NCBI GenBank assembly: GCA_021202495.1
Contig: JAJQCX010000189.1
Span: forward strand, 1 to 6,116
Direction of reading: 5' to 3'
Length of the DNA stretch: 6,116 nt
From: Clostridia bacterium
Lineage (GTDB): Bacteria; Bacillota; Clostridia; UMGS1883
Each line of letters opens with the position of its first letter. Positions within the stretch are counted from its first letter, which is position 1. The translations under genes were made by a program, and so were the position numbers. The notes beneath the pieces are model-generated. The model saw only the letters and a program-made list of their open reading frames with translations. It was not told where the DNA came from and did no database searches. Below, piece by piece: positions 4,197 to 6,116 of the stretch.

Positions 4197-4643
4197 TTAT
4201 CTCTCTTTTCCGTCCCAAACATATCCTGTCTGCTCATAGAGAAGCTTGGGAGAGATATAATAATTTATGCGTCCGAATTTTGAATCCATTTGCGTTAAGT
4301 CGGTGACAAGCTTACCGTTTCGAGTTGCCTGTCCTATCGGCAGCCATCCCGAAATAATGCCGGCTCGTACCCAGCAAGAGTCTTTTCCATAAACCTTCGC
4401 TGCCGTTGTGATGGGAACGGACCCCATCGGAAAGGTTTGTTGACCTGTTAATCGGCGTATCGTTTCAAGCACCTCATCCTGCTCATGGAGGTCTAATTCA
4501 ATGCTTTCAAGTGACTCACGAATCCCGCACTCCGGACAAATGAGCGCTTTGTTATCAACTCTTGACAATGCCGGAGCTTTACAATATACCTTTCCGCATT
4601 TCGGACACAGTGCCGTTTTTGTTTCCTCGTTCATATTCCTCAT
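4197..4643 (-). CDS. Zinc-ribbon plus excisionase-like/HTH fusion protein, 148 aa
   Basis: Residues 11-41 form a zinc ribbon: CPKC (Cys13, Cys16), an extra Cys21, then CPEC (Cys36, Cys39) with the intervening ALSRVDNKALI. A short helical linker follows (residues 45-65). Residues 77-145 form a second module, PITTAAKVYGKDSCWVRAGI, then GWLPIGQATRNGKLVTD and RINYYISPKLLYEQTGYVW, which resembles the small helix-turn-helix, excisionase-like proteins of clostridial mobile elements. I know both modules better as separate small genes, so this looks like an in-frame fusion; the internal Met73 has no Shine-Dalgarno site. The start at 4643 has AAAGGACGG upstream; Met4 is too close to its GAGG. It probably shares the copy-H transcript with 4723-5115. 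A DNA-binding role is inferred. Confidence 0.78.
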   Translation of the reverse strand: MRNMNEETKTALCPKCGKVYCKAPALSRVDNKALICPECGIRESLESIELDLHEQDEVLETIRRLTGQQTFPMGSVPITTAAKVYGKDSCWVRAGIISGWLPIGQATRNGKLVTDLTQMDSKFGRINYYISPKLLYEQTGYVWDGKER

Positions 4644-4670
4644 ACTTTACCGTCCTTTTCTTGGGAAGGG

Positions 4671-4708
4671 CTGATTGATTATGCCTTCGTATAGGCATAA
4701 TCAATCAG
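4671..4708 (-). promoter_or_regulatory. Perfect 16-bp intercistronic inverted repeat
   Basis: CTGATTGATTATGCCT (4671-4686) and AGGCATAATCAATCAG (4693-4708) pair perfectly around a 6-base loop, between the leftward genes 4723-5115 and 4197-4643. Neither side has a T-run, so it is not a clear terminator. It could be an attenuator, an RNA processing or stability hairpin, or a protein-binding site. The second gene has no repeated promoter of its own. Confidence 0.6.
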
Positions 4709-4722
4709 TGACTTCCTGTTGC

Positions 4723-5115
4723 TTATTCTTCGTCTGTGCAAATTGCCTGCCCGCTGACAATCTCAGCGTAGATTTTCGCGTAGCGTCCGCATTCGCTTGA
4801 GTTCGGGTCGCAGCCGTTCATTGCCTCCAGAAAAGATTTCTGTGCCTCACGGCGGCTCGTCCATTCCTCTTTCTCGCCGTAACAAACGGTGGTGACCTCG
4901 ACCTTCTGAACAATATCCTCGCCGTAGGCCACGTTGAGGCTTCCTCCCGCATCCCACTGCACCATGAGAGAAGCTATATCATCGACTCCGAGAACGGTTC
5001 CGAAGCTCCCTATAGGAGGCGCTTGGCAGTCGTTCATTCTGATGAGCTTTACCCGTGTTCCGACCGGATATTTTTTTCTCATCGCTTCTGCTGTTTCGCT
5101 GCTTGGAAATTTCAT
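4723..5115 (-). CDS. DUF4314-domain protein with extra C-terminal module, 130 aa
   Basis: Residues 1-72 match DUF4314, a small beta-rich (SH3-like) domain common in clostridial conjugative elements: MKFPSSETAEAMRKKYPVGT, then RVKLIRMND, APPIGSFGTVLGVDD, LMVQWDAGGSLNVAYGED. Residues 75-130 are a second module (VCYGEKEEWTSRREAQKSFL ... CGRYAKIYAEIVSGQAICTD) with a helical middle and four cysteines (78, 102, 109, 126), a common companion of DUF4314. The molecular function is unknown; DUF4314 is used mainly as a marker of mobile-element DNA. The start is supported by AAAGGGG nine bases upstream and by copy H of the repeated promoter. It probably forms an operon with 4197-4643 across a 16-bp inverted repeat. 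Confidence 0.85.
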   Translation of the reverse strand: MKFPSSETAEAMRKKYPVGTRVKLIRMNDCQAPPIGSFGTVLGVDDIASLMVQWDAGGSLNVAYGEDIVQKVEVTTVCYGEKEEWTSRREAQKSFLEAMNGCDPNSSECGRYAKIYAEIVSGQAICTDEE

Positions 5116-5146
5116 TGTTTATTACCCCTTTCGTTTTTGTATGGTC

Positions 5147-5237
5147 ATATTAACTCTGAAAGATAGATATATCCAGTCATTTTTGCGGTAAATATGTACC
5201 AAATTTACCGTAGGAGCAATTGTGAGTAATACACAAT
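5147..5237 (-). promoter_or_regulatory. Repeated promoter/operator block, copy H
   Basis: Leftward -35 TGGATA (5175-5170), 17 bases, -10 TAATAT (5152-5147). Half-site TTTGGTAC (5203-5196), of the copy-F type, lies inside the inverted repeat GGTAAAT/ATTTACC. A degenerate outer half-site and a weak ATTGTG/CACAAT hairpin (5219-5237) lie between it and the MetK stop. The spacer is of the TTTCAGAG type. It drives 4723-5115. Confidence 0.78.
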
Positions 5238-5244
5238 AGAAATA

Positions 5245-6045
5245 TTAGAATAAGCCCCATTCAGCAAACTTTTCAAATCCGCCAACACTGCGGATATATG
5301 CGTGTGCTTCCTCAACAATCTCGGAATAGGGTTTGCCGTCTATTTCGCTGTCGCCTATGGCACAGCAAAGCTCCACACTCCGTCCTGTTCTCTGCGCCTT
5401 TAGAAATGCGTATATATTCACCGATACGTCCGCTTTCGACAAATCCTTTCCGTGAAGCCCGCCGCCTGTAACTGAAGAAGCCATGTCGCTTCCGAGTTTG
5501 CGGTTTGTCGCGCCTGTGTCCGCGTCTGTGCCTCCGGTCCAGTCGCCCAAGGGGTTTATTTCGGCGTTCGGATAAAGCCCTCTCAGCCGCTCCGAGGAAA
5601 TATTGCTTTGACAGATAATCAATCTCGCTCCGTCAAGAATATATTTGCCGTCATGCTGACATTTGCCGTAAATATCCCGTGCAATTGCGGACAGTTTCTT
5701 TTCTTCTTCGGTCAACGGCACACCCTTAAAGATTCCGTTATCGCCGCAATGCACTCCGTCCGCTTGATTCAATGCCAAAAGCTTGTCCTGCGGAGCATAC
5801 ACGATTTCCGTCGCTGTATTGCAGCCATTGATTCTGTCGACAATGTCGTAAATTTCCTGCAAATGTTCACCGACTGTCTCTTTCGAGAGGCTGCTTTCCA
5901 TGACGATATTGCAATAGCCGTGTCCGATTAAAACCTCGACCGCAATCTTCGGATTTTCCTGCAGTCTGTATGCCATGTCAACGATTGCCCCTGCAATTCT
6001 GTCCGCACACTTGTCGGGGTGTGCGGGGTTTACTTTTTCTATCAT
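5245..6045 (-). CDS. Compact methionine adenosyltransferase (MetK-like), 266 aa
   Basis: Methionine adenosyltransferase makes S-adenosylmethionine from ATP and methionine in the cytoplasm. Family landmarks appear in order: HPDK (9-12), the N-terminal ATP/metal motif; GDNG (101-104), the GDQG equivalent; GGTDADTGATNRK (171-183), matching GGP-GD-G-TGRK; and HGKD (198-201) with SKADVS (203-208), matching the GKDP-KVDRS region. Usual MetK proteins are about 380-400 residues, so this one is about a third shorter, apparently by loss of loops and a reduced central domain rather than truncation: both ends look intact. The ATG at 6045 has CGAGGA seven bases upstream; the in-frame ATG at 6081 lies inside a palindrome and lacks a site. 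Its promoter is beyond the window. Activity is not proven; a supply role for element-encoded methyltransferases is inferred. Confidence 0.85.
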   Translation of the reverse strand: MIEKVNPAHPDKCADRIAGAIVDMAYRLQENPKIAVEVLIGHGYCNIVMESSLSKETVGEHLQEIYDIVDRINGCNTATEIVYAPQDKLLALNQADGVHCGDNGIFKGVPLTEEEKKLSAIARDIYGKCQHDGKYILDGARLIICQSNISSERLRGLYPNAEINPLGDWTGGTDADTGATNRKLGSDMASSVTGGGLHGKDLSKADVSVNIYAFLKAQRTGRSVELCCAIGDSEIDGKPYSEIVEEAHAYIRSVGGFEKFAEWGLF

Positions 6046-6061
6046 AGATTTATCCTCGTAG

Positions 6062-6101
6062 AATAAGTTTATAGACCTCATTTCGAGGCTATAAACTTAT
6101 T
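6062..6101 (-). promoter_or_regulatory. 40-base near-perfect palindrome before the MetK-like gene
   Basis: AATAAGTTTATAG (6062-6074) and CTATAAACTTATT (6089-6101) pair perfectly. CCTC (6076-6079) and GAGG (6085-6088) extend the stem past one bulged A, leaving a 5-base loop. In the leftward transcript it sits a few bases upstream of the MetK Shine-Dalgarno site. It could be an operator, a leader hairpin, or the terminator of a gene outside the window, since T-rich sequence follows rightward. Confidence 0.7.
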
Positions 6102-6116
6102 TTAATTTTGATGCAG

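Noticed and set aside
4015..4218. 67-residue leftward open frame rich in Arg and Lys
   Set aside because: It overlaps the end of the 4197-4643 gene in another frame, lacks a ribosome binding site, and lies over the terminator and hairpins of the candidate RNA. Its composition follows the GC-rich structure rather than a protein.
4007..4306. Rightward GTG-start frames through 4007-4306
   Set aside because: They lack ribosome binding sites and run through a strong rightward terminator and antisense to the zinc-ribbon gene.
386..5237. CRISPR array or replication iterons as an explanation for the repeats
   Set aside because: The copies are far apart, occur in both orientations and always sit just upstream of a gene with promoter spacing. 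CRISPR repeats or iterons would be closely and regularly spaced.
6046..6081. Earlier in-frame ATG for the MetK-like protein
   Set aside because: It lies in the loop of the palindrome without a Shine-Dalgarno site, and the twelve extra residues do not resemble the family N-terminus. The ATG at 6045 has CGAGGA at the right distance.
6046..6116. SAM riboswitch upstream of the MetK-like gene
   Set aside because: Only a simple palindrome is visible; none of the multi-helix arrangement of known SAM riboswitch classes can be drawn in the available bases. A more distant one outside the window cannot be excluded.

Overview
The window looks like accessory DNA of a Clostridia-type Firmicute, probably from a gut Oscillospiraceae or Lachnospiraceae. 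The evidence is moderate GC content, strong purine-rich Shine-Dalgarno sites (GGAGG or AAGGAG) before almost every gene, and intrinsic terminators. It holds no housekeeping operon. It consists almost entirely of very small, acidic or unrecognised proteins of 59-150 residues, plus a DUF4314-type protein, a zinc-ribbon/excisionase-like protein, a compact methionine adenosyltransferase and a PIN-domain toxin-type pair. That set is typical of the cargo of an integrative conjugative element, large plasmid or prophage-like element; the element type is an inference because no integrase, relaxase or structural gene lies in the window.

Layout, left to right: a small leftward gene (108-329); a rightward PIN-domain gene overlapping a small partner gene (646-1304) with its own ordinary promoter; a run of small leftward genes (1369-1575, the frameshifted 1733-2181, 2371-2577, 2765-3031, 3100-3279); one rightward gene (3517-3792); a roughly 400-base stretch without a convincing ORF, containing a terminator, a promoter and a candidate structured RNA (3793-4196); and three leftward genes: a zinc-ribbon/HTH fusion (4197-4643), a DUF4314 protein (4723-5115) and a compact MetK (5245-6045). 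A near-perfect palindrome closes the right end.

The most striking feature is a promoter/operator block repeated eight times (about 386-470, 1603-1690, 2228-2315, 2607-2694, 3330-3420, 3381-3470, 3858-3952, 5147-5237), six facing left and two facing right. Seven copies have TGGATA, exactly 17 bases, then TAATAT; the eighth has TTGCTA at the same distance. Upstream sit TTTGTGTACATTAT-like half-sites, and most copies have a second, inverted half-site further upstream. Most small genes lie alone between such a block and their own terminator, so they look like separately transcribed, moron-like cassettes under one regulator. The PIN pair has a different promoter and stands outside this regulon. 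The rightward copy at 3858-3952 faces no gene; downstream is a GC-rich segment ending in a strong rightward terminator (4049-4093), which makes a regulated small RNA plausible.
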